Below are positions 1 through 6,810 of a stretch of DNA of 10,201 bases, piece after piece. Below the pieces are notes generated by a model. That model made no database searches. It was not told the origin of the DNA and was given only the letters and a program-made list of their open reading frames with translations. The position numbers and the translations under genes are program-made. This stretch comes from Chitinophagia bacterium. Lineage in GTDB: Bacteria; Bacteroidota; Bacteroidia; Chitinophagales; Chitinophagaceae. The stretch covers positions 1 to 10,201 of the forward strand of contig RGVM01000047.1 of the NCBI GenBank assembly GCA_010027295.1, in the 5' to 3' direction. Positions within the stretch are counted from its first letter, which is position 1, and the number at the start of each line of letters is the position of its first letter.

Positions 1-331
1 GAATCGGGTCGGCCGCGTTCACGGAGCGGAACACGTTCACCGTGCCCGAGGCTGCGTTCACCTCACGGCTCAGGTAGCCGTTGCTGGTCACCACCAGCAC
101 CGACTGGCCTCCGGCCAGGGTCAGCTTGAAATTGCCCTGCTCGTCGGTGGCGACGGCGTTCGCCGTACCCTTGACGGTCACGGTCGCACCTGCGATCGGA
201 CCCCGGGTGTCGGCGTCCGTCACCTTTCCACTCACAGTCGTCTGCGCTTGCAGACTCCCCGTGAGAAGGGTCAGGCAGGCTGTCAGTGCCAACAGCCCGG
301 CCGCCCTCATGGCTTGAAATCGTCTGGTCAT
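1..331 (-). CDS. Secreted carboxypeptidase-regulatory-like domain protein, N-terminal part (possible SusC/TonB-dependent receptor)
   Basis: This is the first 110 codons of a gene that runs off the left edge on the minus strand. It starts with a clear signal peptide: Arg-rich n-region (MTRRFQAMRAAG), a Leu/Ala/Thr-rich core and a likely signal peptidase I site at LQAQ (residues 27-30). A beta-sandwich of the carboxypeptidase-D regulatory type follows, recognisable by TVSGKVTDADTRGPIAGATV at about 31-50, then VTVKGT, TDEQGNFKLTL and a Gly-Tyr strand (SNGY). In Bacteroidota this domain usually opens SusC-like outer-membrane receptors, which take up glycans or other ligands with TonB energy. It also occurs on other secreted proteins, and no plug or barrel is inside the window, so the receptor call is inference. 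Met8 (position 310) is an alternative start. Position 331 is preferred because a good promoter lies about 40 bases upstream. There is no Shine-Dalgarno, as is usual in this phylum. Confidence 0.72.
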   Translation of the reverse strand, partial: MTRRFQAMRAAGLLALTACLTLLTGSLQAQTTVSGKVTDADTRGPIAGATVTVKGTANAVATDEQGNFKLTLAGGQSVLVVTSNGYLSREVNAASGTVNVFRSVNAADPI

Positions 332-641
332 AAATGGGGGTTTGGTTTGAAATGATACAATAGGAAATGTGAAACTATGCCGTTCCTATATTTTAACAAA
401 AAAATGAGGAAAAATGCCGGGGGGTAGGCGCAGGAAAATTCGGCGAACAGGCAGACTACCCTTAAAATGCATGAAATCAGCCCCCATTTATGCCTCGATG
501 AAGGCATATACGTTATGTCTGCCAAGGGAATTCAGGGTACTGCAGTAGCCGTCCGGGCCGTCATGGGCATGACCTGCCCATTCGACATCGACCCGGGGGC
601 TTGGGGGATGGATGAGGGATGGTGGGTGAATCCGGAGGGAA
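332..641. other. 310-base gap between the methyltransferase and the left-edge gene
   Basis: The left-edge gene's promoter lies at 370-402. Two perfect short inverted repeats lie further right: 489-495/502-508 (arms TATGCCT and AGGCATA, 6-base loop) and 563-569/575-581 (arms ATGGGCA and TGCCCAT, 5-base loop). Neither is followed by a T-run on either strand, so neither is a convincing intrinsic terminator. The second could mark the 3' end of the methyltransferase transcript 60 bases past its stop. A minus-strand reading frame stays open from about 650 to a TAA at 488-490, but has no clear start or recognised family. No gene is called here. Confidence 0.5.
370..402 (-). promoter_or_regulatory. 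Bacteroidota-type promoter of the left-edge secreted protein gene
   Basis: On the minus strand a run of T ends in TTG (397-399). After exactly 19 bases comes TAGTTTCA (377 down to 370). This is one mismatch from the Bacteroidota primary-sigma pattern TTG, 19-21 bases, TAnnTTTG. The start codon at 331 then follows a leader of roughly 30 bases. The element and spacing are seen directly; promoter function is inferred. Confidence 0.5.
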
Positions 642-1373
642 TCAAATCTTCTCACCAACCACTATCGTGGACAGTCCCGCGGAATGCATCACAACGCTGT
701 CCAAGAGTTTGAAAATCGGCACGAACCGGTCGAATAACTTCATCTGACCGGCAGGGATGATTTCCTTCCCGAGGATTTTCCCATTCAGGAACCATCCGGG
801 TATGCCTGCCAGGTTGAAATACTGCTTGTGGACGATCCTGAAGCCGGCATCCTTAAAAACGGAACTCAGGGAAGATAGCGTATACCTCCGGTAGTGGCCG
901 AGTGCCACGTCGAAGCGATTGTACAGAGAAGGGTAGGAGGGAACCAGGACGATCATCCTGCCTCCTTTCTGAAGGAGTTTATGACAGTTCCGAAGCGCCA
1001 GCCGGTCATCCTCTATGTGCTCGACAACGTTTAGCGCAAAGGCGCTCCGATACGTCTCGAGGTCTGCGCTGTGCCTGCTCTCGAAATCAGGGTCGACAAG
1101 GTCCATCTTCTCAATCGCCATCAGGTTGGAGGCATTTGAAAACCGTTCCTCCAGCCTTTTGCAATAACCGGTGCGAATATCCGTCAGTTGCACCGTTAAG
1201 TCATCATGCAGTAGAAGTTCGGAGATGTTCCCGATGCCGCTGCCTATCTCGATTACCGGGCTTGCCAGGAATGGACGTATGGTCTCGTACATCCATCGGT
1301 TGAAGCTGTGCGCATTGGAAATGGCTTCGAGGGTCTCGCCGCCTGCAGTATCATTCTCGATAAATGTAATCAT
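642..1373 (-). CDS. Class I SAM-dependent methyltransferase (paired with GT2)
   Basis: This 243-residue soluble protein has a Rossmann-type SAM-binding fold. Motif I is [10 protein letters not shown] (residues 40-49), the acidic second-strand end is TDIR near 65, and a post-motif [11 protein letters not shown] lies near 113-123. The segment [14 protein letters not shown] followed by GHYRRYT (about 142-165) is typical of methyltransferases of this class encoded beside DPM1-like glycosyltransferases in bacterial glycan loci. It probably transfers a methyl group from SAM to a glycan or lipid-linked intermediate in the cytoplasm; the acceptor cannot be read from sequence. Its ATG sits inside the upstream gene's stop (ATGA, 1370-1373), so the two are almost certainly co-transcribed and translationally coupled, and the start is well fixed. 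GC content is lower than in the flanking genes (29 of 60 in 1081-1140). No membrane segment or signal peptide is seen. Confidence 0.93.
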   Translation of the reverse strand: MITFIENDTAGGETLEAISNAHSFNRWMYETIRPFLASPVIEIGSGIGNISELLLHDDLTVQLTDIRTGYCKRLEERFSNASNLMAIEKMDLVDPDFESRHSADLETYRSAFALNVVEHIEDDRLALRNCHKLLQKGGRMIVLVPSYPSLYNRFDVALGHYRRYTLSSLSSVFKDAGFRIVHKQYFNLAGIPGWFLNGKILGKEIIPAGQMKLFDRFVPIFKLLDSVVMHSAGLSTIVVGEKI

Positions 1374-2092
1374 GGATGAGTCAAATTATACTTGATGATA
1401 CAATAGATGGCCCTGAAACCGTCCTTCCAATTGATTTTCTTGCCTTCTGCGTATGTGCGTCCGTAATAGGAGATGCCGACCTCGTATATCCGTATACCGG
1501 GCACCCTGCTCACTTTGGCGGTCACTTCGGGTTCAAAGCCGAAGCGTTTCTCCCGAAGTTTGAGGGATTGGATGACCTCTCGTTTGAAGAGTTTATAGCA
1601 GGTCTCCATGTCGGTGAGGTTGATACCCGTCAACATGTTGGACATTGTCGTCAGGAGCTGGTTTCCAATGGTATGGAAGAAGAAGAGCACCCGGTGCGGC
1701 TTGCCACCCATGAAACGGGAACCGAAGACTACGTCTGCAAAACCCTCCACGATGGGCTTGAGCAATATGTTGTACTCCCTTGGGTCATATTCGAGGTCGG
1801 CGTCCTGTATGACAACGAAATCTCCCGTGGCGCTAGCGATGCCTGTGTGGAGTGCAGCGCCCTTTCCCTGGTTCTTCTCATGGCTGAAGAGCTTGATGGG
1901 CATGCCGGGGTTGGCGGCCATGTACCTGTTCAGGCTATCCAGTGTCTTATCCGTGGAGCAGTCGTTTACCACGACGACTTCCTTGCCGATCCCTTCGATG
2001 AGTTCGACATCCCTGACCTTGTCCAGTATGAGATGTATGGTCCTTTCCTCATTGTAGACCGGGATGACGATGGACAGTGTCTTGTTCATCAT
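1370..2092 (-). CDS. Family 2 glycosyltransferase, DPM1/DPG-synthase-like
   Basis: From the chosen start the protein has 240 residues, the usual size for soluble DPM1-like GT2 enzymes. GT-A motifs appear in order: [11 protein letters not shown] (6-16), [12 protein letters not shown] (39-50), NQGKGAAL (74-81), the metal-binding QDADLEYDP (96-104), FGSRF (123-127) and [13 protein letters not shown] (161-173). Members of this group move a sugar from a nucleotide donor to a polyprenyl phosphate or a growing glycan at the inner face of the membrane. The C-terminal transmembrane pair found in some relatives is absent; only a short hydrophobic stretch (135-142) is seen. The frame is open up to an ATG at 2179, but those 29 extra residues are polar and unlike the family, and a candidate promoter lies downstream of that ATG. 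Position 2092 or the adjacent Met at 2089 is therefore preferred. The donor and acceptor are unknown. Confidence 0.93.
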   Translation of the reverse strand: MMNKTLSIVIPVYNEERTIHLILDKVRDVELIEGIGKEVVVVNDCSTDKTLDSLNRYMAANPGMPIKLFSHEKNQGKGAALHTGIASATGDFVVIQDADLEYDPREYNILLKPIVEGFADVVFGSRFMGGKPHRVLFFFHTIGNQLLTTMSNMLTGINLTDMETCYKLFKREVIQSLKLREKRFGFEPEVTAKVSRVPGIRIYEVGISYYGRTYAEGKKINWKDGFRAIYCIIKYNLTHP

Positions 2093-2428
2093 TGGGGCGG
2101 TTGGGGAATATGGTACATGCCGGCGACTCGTTTCCTTCTTCGAACCTGAGCTATGGTATGCGAAGTGCCTGACGTACATGCAAAAATCATTCTTGCAACC
2201 GATAATGTCAACCAGTCTATGTCAAGGATTGCCATTTTCTCACATCCTGGGATAGCCAAAAATCACCTGTCCTTTCTCTGACGGAAATTCCTGACCCCAA
2301 TGTTATTATTATGAACTACATCGGATGGTCCTTTGGCACTCGATAGGACATGACATGCAGGTCTACGTGTTCGAGGCCCAACTGCATGAGGGCACAGAAG
2401 TTTCATCGACAGAGAAGGGCGTAGTGCA
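2093..2428. other. 336-base gap between the plug gene and the GT2 gene
   Basis: No gene is supported here. Three things can be seen. One is the candidate promoter at 2181-2211. The second is a nine-base direct repeat, CAAAAATCA, at 2181-2189 and 2257-2265; only the first copy has a correctly spaced TTG. The third is an inverted repeat with perfect seven-base arms, CATGCAG at 2354-2360 and CTGCATG at 2382-2388, separated by 21 bases. The loop is long for a terminator and no T-run follows, so the repeat may be a protein-binding site or chance. Confidence 0.45.
2181..2211 (-). promoter_or_regulatory. Candidate promoter of the GT2-methyltransferase pair
   Basis: On the minus strand TTG (2211 to 2209, within TTGACA) is followed after 20 bases by GATTTTTG (2188 to 2181), one mismatch from TAnnTTTG. 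This would start transcription near 2174 and leave a leader of about 80 bases before the preferred start at 2092. The elements are seen; their function is inferred. Confidence 0.4.
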
Positions 2429-3295
2429 TCAACGCATCTCCAAGCCCCGGGTGGCCCTATATTCCAGTAAATCCGCGAGTCTTGCCGCATCTCCGGAGCG
2501 GTGCAGCCTCCGGGCGACCTCCCCGAATACCCAAAGGCTGTACGTCAACTCCTCGCCCCTTTCCAATGCACCGGGGATGCTGCCCTTGCCGTCACCCTTG
2601 CGCGTGGTCACCTTCACCACTCCGTTCGCACCTCTCACCCCGTAGAGGGCTGTCGCCGATGCGTCTTTCAGGACCTCGACCGACACGATGTCGTCCGGAT
2701 TGATGGCATTGAGGTTGCTCACGGGCACTTCGTCCACCAGATATAGCGGTGTGCCCGATGAGTTGAGCGAGGCAGGACCTCGAATCCGCATGCGCGACCC
2801 GCCTCCCGGACTGTTGTCGCCGGAGACCATCACCCCGGGAGCCCGTCCGGCGATCCGTTGTCCTACGTCTCCACTGCGGACGGTTTCCATGTCTTCCACT
2901 TTTGAAGAGGAAGAGAGACGCCTGTCTTCCGCCCGCTTATGCCTCTCCAGGTTCGAGCGCGGTATGAACTCCAATGCCAGACCCTGACGCCCGTCCACGC
3001 CCTTGCCCCGTATCGTCCTCACCTCCCCAATGCCTTTCAGCGGGATGCGGTGCTCCGTACGGTAAGGAGAACCCGTCAAGAGGTCCTGAGGGTCGTCCGT
3101 GACAATGTACAAGGTGTCCGAAGCGATGCGGAAACTCCGTTGTCCCACACGCCCGGGCGTGCTCGAGGGCACTTCCCCAAAATACTGCGTCAACAGAGTC
3201 AATATGCCCTCCTCGGAGGGATGTACCCCCTCCTGTCCGAATATCCCCGACGCGAGCAGCAAGGTTGCTATCAGGCAAGCCGACATCCTCTTCAT
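2429..3295 (-). CDS. Secreted stand-alone TonB-receptor plug-domain protein (no beta-barrel)
   Basis: This is a 288-residue exported protein. Residues 1-21 are a signal peptide (MKRMSACLIATLLLASGIFG, cleavage near GQ). Residues about 25-115 form a strand-rich region I do not recognise. Residues about 137-233 are a SusC-type plug: GQRIAGRAPGVMVSGD, then MRIRGPASLNSSGTPLYLVD, then INPDDIVSVEVLKDASATAL, ending GANGVVKVTTRKG. In full receptors this plug sits inside a barrel of roughly 600-800 residues. Here only a charged, probably helical tail of about 50 residues follows before TGA. The VVVTGYG-like segment that usually precedes SusC plugs is missing. The downstream 336 bases hold no barrel remnant in any frame I could follow, so this looks like a designed plug-only protein rather than a fresh truncation. 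It is divergent from the FG-GAP lipoprotein gene. A periplasmic or outer-membrane partner role is inference. Confidence 0.85.
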   Translation of the reverse strand: MKRMSACLIATLLLASGIFGQEGVHPSEEGILTLLTQYFGEVPSSTPGRVGQRSFRIASDTLYIVTDDPQDLLTGSPYRTEHRIPLKGIGEVRTIRGKGVDGRQGLALEFIPRSNLERHKRAEDRRLSSSSKVEDMETVRSGDVGQRIAGRAPGVMVSGDNSPGGGSRMRIRGPASLNSSGTPLYLVDEVPVSNLNAINPDDIVSVEVLKDASATALYGVRGANGVVKVTTRKGDGKGSIPGALERGEELTYSLWVFGEVARRLHRSGDAARLADLLEYRATRGLEMR

Positions 3296-3311
3296 GACTC
3301 AGATTCTGCTG

Positions 3312-3343
3312 GAAAATTAACCAATCCCTGCCGCTCATCATAA
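3312..3343 (-). promoter_or_regulatory. Weak candidate promoter of the plug-protein gene
   Basis: On the minus strand TAATTTTC (3319 to 3312) is one mismatch from TAnnTTTG. The -33 position, 19 bases upstream, reads ATG instead of TTG, behind a T-run. The leader to the start at 3295 would be about 10 bases. This is a weak call, made mainly because the 152-base divergent gap must hold promoters for both genes. Confidence 0.25.
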
Positions 3344-3422
3344 AACCCGTTCATCGTTCTCAAAAAAGAGTATGGCAAATTTGAAATATGCTTTCCATCC
3401 GGATACGAGTGGGGCGGCTTCG

Positions 3423-3430
3423 TACCTTTC
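3423..3430 (+). promoter_or_regulatory. Candidate -7 element of the FG-GAP lipoprotein-FkbM pair
   Basis: TACCTTTC matches the Bacteroidota TAnnTTTG element at seven of eight positions and lies 17 bases before the preferred ATG at 3448. That would give a very short leader. No TTG is found at the matching upstream distance, so only the -7 element is supported. Confidence 0.35.
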
Positions 3431-3447
3431 GTGTACAAACCGGTACC

Positions 3448-6400
3448 ATGTCAGTCATCTTTCGGCTGGCGGCAGCCCTCTGCCTCCTATCCGCCTGCAG
3501 CACCCCGCCCTTGTTCCGCGAACGGAAGCCGGAGGAGACGGGCATCACCTTCGCCAATACCATCCGCGAGGATCGGTCCGTCAACATACTCACCTACGAG
3601 TACCTCTACAACGGTGGCGGCGTGGGCATCGGCGACTTCAACAACGACGGCCGCTCCGACATCTACTTCACCGCCAGCATGGGTCCCAACGCCCTCTACC
3701 TCAACGAGGGCGGCCTGCGCTTCCGCGACGTTACCACAACAGCCGGCGTTGAGGGCAAGGGTCGATGGAGCCGCGGCGTGGCCGTCGTCGACATCAACAA
3801 CGACGGACTCCAGGACATCTACGTCTGCGCCGGCACCTGGCAGGTAGCCGACCTGCGGCGCAACCTCCTCTATGTCAACCTCGGCGTCGACCCGGCGACC
3901 GGCATCCCCCGCTTCGCAGATATGGCCGCCGACTACGGCATCGACGATACGACGAACACCCAGATGGCCGCCTTCTTCGACTACGACCGAGACGGCGACC
4001 TCGACCTATACCTCCTGGTCAACCAGCTCGGACAGGAGAAGCCAAACACCTTCCGCCCGATCCTCTCCGATGGCTCGGCACCCAATACCGACCGACTCTA
4101 CCGGAACGACTGGGACCCCGTCCGACAGCACGCCTACTACACCGATGTCTCCCGACAGGCCGGCATCACATGGGAGGGCTACGGCCTCGGCGTGCAGGTG
4201 CTCGACATAGACGACGACGGATGGAAGGACATCCTCGTCAGCAACGACTACCTCACCGGCGACATCCTGTACGTGAACAACCGTGACGGCACTTTCACCA
4301 ACCGGGTCAACGAGTATTTCCGCAAGGGCAGCCTCAACGCCATGGGCAACGACGCCGCCGACATCGACAACGACGGTCTCGTCGATATCATCGAAACCGA
4401 CATGGCCGCAGAGGACAACCCGCGGTTCAAGATGATGATGAACCCCATCGATTACAACTGGTACCAATATACCAGGCGCTACGGCTTCCAGTACCAGACG
4501 GTCCGCAACACCCTCCAGCTCAACCGGGGACCGCGGCCCCTCCCGGGAGACAGCCTCGGGCATCCCGCCTTCTCCGAGGTCGCATTCCTCTCGGGGGTCG
4601 CCTACACAGACTGGAGCTGGGCTCCGCTGCTGGCTGACCTCAACCAGGACGGATGGCGCGACCTCATGGTCACCAACGGCCTTCCCAAAGACATCACCGA
4701 CAACGACTACATCGCCTACCGCGAATCCAAGGGCGACGCCACACCCGACGACCTCCTGCTGCGCCAGCCTCCCGTAAAGACCAGCAACTATATTTTCCGC
4801 AACAACGGTGACCTGAGCTTCAGCGACATGACCCGTGAATGGGGCTGGGACCTCCCTTCCTTCTCCAACGGCATGGCCTATGCAGACCTCGATGGGGACG
4901 GTGACCTGGACGTCGTCGTCAACAACATCAACATGCCCGCCTCCGTCTGGGAGAACCGTACCGAATCCATCGAGCCCGGCAACTCGCGATATCTCCGTGT
5001 CGCCATACGTGGGGACACGGCCAACATTCACGGTCTCGGCACCATCGTCCGCATATGGCATCAAGGCATCCGACAGATGGCGGAACTCACGCCCTACCGC
5101 GGCTACCTGTCCTCCGTGGAGCCCGTACTCCATTTCGGGCTGGGTGCATCCGACAAGGTCGACTCGATGGTCATCGACTGGCCCGACGGCCGCAGCGAGA
5201 CGCTGCGCGAGATTCCGGCCGGACAGACCCTGCTCATCAGCCAGTCGGCCGGTGCCGGGCTCCGGTCGCCGCCCAACCGACGCAACCCCGAACCGCTGCT
5301 GCGCGATGTGGCGCTGCCGGCAGGGATCTTCTATGCGCACCGGCAGGAGGACTTTCCCGACTTCGACGTACAACGCGCCCTACCACATAAGTTTTCTGCC
5401 CTGGCGGCGCCCGTTGCCGTCGGCGACCTGGATGCCGACGGGCTGGAGGATATGGTCGTTGGCGGCAACACCACACAACGAGCCTTTCTGTATTTCCAGG
5501 GCCGCGACGGCCGCTTCACCGCCAAGTATTTCAACTCCGACGACAGCCCGCAGTCGCACGAGGATGCCGCTGCCACGATGCTCGATGCCGATGGCGACGG
5601 CGATCCCGACATATACCTGGCCGCCGGAGGTGCAAGGTTCCAGCCCGGCGCCCCGCAGTACCTCGACAGGCTCTGGCTCAACGACGGCAGGGGCCGCTTC
5701 ACGGAGGCGCCCCCGGGCAGCCTCCCTGCCATCCCCGTCAGCAAGTCCTGCGTCCGTGCCGCCGACATGGATGGTGACGGCCGTACCGATATCCTCGTCA
5801 CCGGGCGCGTCGTTCCGGGCCGGTATCCCGAACCTGCGGACGCATTCCTGCTTCGCAATGAATCCGCCGGGGGACGTGTCCGCTTCCGCGACGTCACCCA
5901 GGAACGGGCCCCGGGGTTGGGCGAGATCGGACTCCTCGCAGACGCCCGCTGGGCCGACCTCGACGGGGACAGGGATCCCGACCTCATACTCGCGGGCGAA
6001 TGGACGGGCGTGGAAGTCTTCAGAAACGACGGCGGACGGCTCGAACGGGAGCGAACCGGCATGCATGACCGAAAAGGATGGTGGAGCGCCCTTGCGGCGG
6101 GCGACCTTGACGGCGATGGCGACATAGACATCGCGGCAGGCAACTACGGCCTCAATGGTTTTTTCCACGCCTCCGACGAGATGCCCCTACGCGCCTACGC
6201 ATCCGACTACGACGGCAACGGACGCCCCGACCTGCTTCTATCCCAGTACAGACCCTCCCTTCCCCACGGCCGAGAGCCGGATGAATACCCCGTCGCCATG
6301 CGCGACGCCCTGGCCGAGGAACTGCCGCAAGTGAAGAAGGCCTACCCGCGATACGGTGAATACGGCAAAGCCAGGGCCGCAGATGTCCTGGATCTTTTCG

Positions 6401-6810
6401 ACCGGAAGGGGGAGCGTATCCTCGAAGCCCGGGAACTCTCTTCAGGCTGGTGGGAGAACCAGGGCGCCCTGCGTTTCCGTTTCCATCCCTTCCCCAAGAC
6501 CGCCCAGTTCTCCCCTGTCTCGGCCATCTGTATCGCCGACATTGATGCGGATGGTAGACCGGACATGCTCCTCGGCGGCAACGACGCCACGGCCACACCC
6601 CTGGCCGGCCGATCGGATGCATCCTACGGCACCCTGCTGTTGGGCCGCGGAAACGGCGACTTCCACTGCGCCAGCCTGCAGGAGTCGGGCTGGTTCGAGA
6701 CCGATGACATCCGGCATATCTTGCCCCTGCGGCTCTCGGGCCGCCCGGCATTCGTGATCTCGCGCCTCGAAGGCCCCCTGGGCCTCTGCCTGGCAAAGGG
6801 ACACCGATGA
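3448..6810 (+). CDS. Large FG-GAP/VCBS-repeat lipoprotein with central ASPIC/UnbV domain
   Basis: This lipoprotein has 1120 residues. A signal peptide ends in the lipobox LLSAC (Cys17). The frame is open 20 codons further up (ATG at 3388), but starting there would put an Arg-rich stretch before a perfect signal peptide, so 3448 is preferred. Fourteen FG-GAP/VCBS calcium-loop motifs of the form DxDxDGxxD are visible. Seven lie in the first half (about residues 62, 115, 178, 253, 305, 397 and 480; e.g. GDFNNDGRSDIY). An ASPIC/UnbV domain follows at about 514-598 (RYLRVAIRG to PDGRSETLREIPAGQTLLI). Seven more lie in the second half (about 660, 712, 773, 837, 887, 921 and 1031; e.g. GDLDGDGDIDIA). 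Such repeats build calcium-binding beta-propellers. Bacteroidota carry many relatives of this length, often near SusC/SusD genes, but their ligand is generally unknown. Residues after Cys17 (STPPLFRE) lack the acidic run of a typical surface-export signal, so surface exposure is uncertain. The stop overlaps the FkbM start. Confidence 0.93.
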   Translation: MSVIFRLAAALCLLSACSTPPLFRERKPEETGITFANTIREDRSVNILTYEYLYNGGGVGIGDFNNDGRSDIYFTASMGPNALYLNEGGLRFRDVTTTAGVEGKGRWSRGVAVVDINNDGLQDIYVCAGTWQVADLRRNLLYVNLGVDPATGIPRFADMAADYGIDDTTNTQMAAFFDYDRDGDLDLYLLVNQLGQEKPNTFRPILSDGSAPNTDRLYRNDWDPVRQHAYYTDVSRQAGITWEGYGLGVQVLDIDDDGWKDILVSNDYLTGDILYVNNRDGTFTNRVNEYFRKGSLNAMGNDAADIDNDGLVDIIETDMAAEDNPRFKMMMNPIDYNWYQYTRRYGFQYQTVRNTLQLNRGPRPLPGDSLGHPAFSEVAFLSGVAYTDWSWAPLLADLNQDGWRDLMVTNGLPKDITDNDYIAYRESKGDATPDDLLLRQPPVKTSNYIFRNNGDLSFSDMTREWGWDLPSFSNGMAYADLDGDGDLDVVVNNINMPASVWENRTESIEPGNSRYLRVAIRGDTANIHGLGTIVRIWHQGIRQMAELTPYRGYLSSVEPVLHFGLGASDKVDSMVIDWPDGRSETLREIPAGQTLLISQSAGAGLRSPPNRRNPEPLLRDVALPAGIFYAHRQEDFPDFDVQRALPHKFSALAAPVAVGDLDADGLEDMVVGGNTTQRAFLYFQGRDGRFTAKYFNSDDSPQSHEDAAATMLDADGDGDPDIYLAAGGARFQPGAPQYLDRLWLNDGRGRFTEAPPGSLPAIPVSKSCVRAADMDGDGRTDILVTGRVVPGRYPEPADAFLLRNESAGGRVRFRDVTQERAPGLGEIGLLADARWADLDGDRDPDLILAGEWTGVEVFRNDGGRLERERTGMHDRKGWWSALAAGDLDGDGDIDIAAGNYGLNGFFHASDEMPLRAYASDYDGNGRPDLLLSQYRPSLPHGREPDEYPVAMRDALAEELPQVKKAYPRYGEYGKARAADVLDLFDRKGERILEARELSSGWWENQGALRFRFHPFPKTAQFSPVSAICIADIDADGRPDMLLGGNDATATPLAGRSDASYGTLLLGRGNGDFHCASLQESGWFETDDIRHILPLRLSGRPAFVISRLEGPLGLCLAKGHR

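Noticed and set aside
563..581. Perfect hairpin ATGGGCA/TGCCCAT as an intrinsic terminator of the methyltransferase gene
   Set aside because: The stem is short and no T-run follows on the minus strand, so it is recorded only as an inverted repeat.
1376..2149. A 257-codon plus-strand open frame opposite the glycosyltransferase
   Set aside because: The minus frame carries every GT2 motif; the plus frame has no recognisable domain and is explained by the complementary codon pattern.
2263..2490. A 75-codon minus-strand open frame overlapping the end of the plug gene
   Set aside because: It begins inside the plug gene in another frame, has unnatural composition and no family resemblance. A shorter frame (2316-2387) that looks protein-like also lacks support.
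3376..3383. CAAATTTG palindrome as a -7 element for either divergent gene
   Set aside because: It matches TAnnTTTG at seven of eight positions on both strands because it is palindromic, but no TTG lies 19-21 bases upstream in either direction.
4006..5373. A 455-codon open frame on the minus strand, opposite the FG-GAP gene
   Set aside because: It is the antisense shadow of a GC-rich, repeat-rich gene: repetitive Val/Asp/Gly-rich composition, no signal or family motifs, while the plus frame has regular calcium-loop repeats.
3448..6810. D-(S/T)-hydrophobic tripeptides (e.g. DTA, DSM, DSL, DTT) as Bacteroidota O-glycosylation sites in the FG-GAP lipoprotein
   Set aside because: Four sites in 1120 Asp-rich residues is about what chance would give, so they are not evidence of glycosylation.
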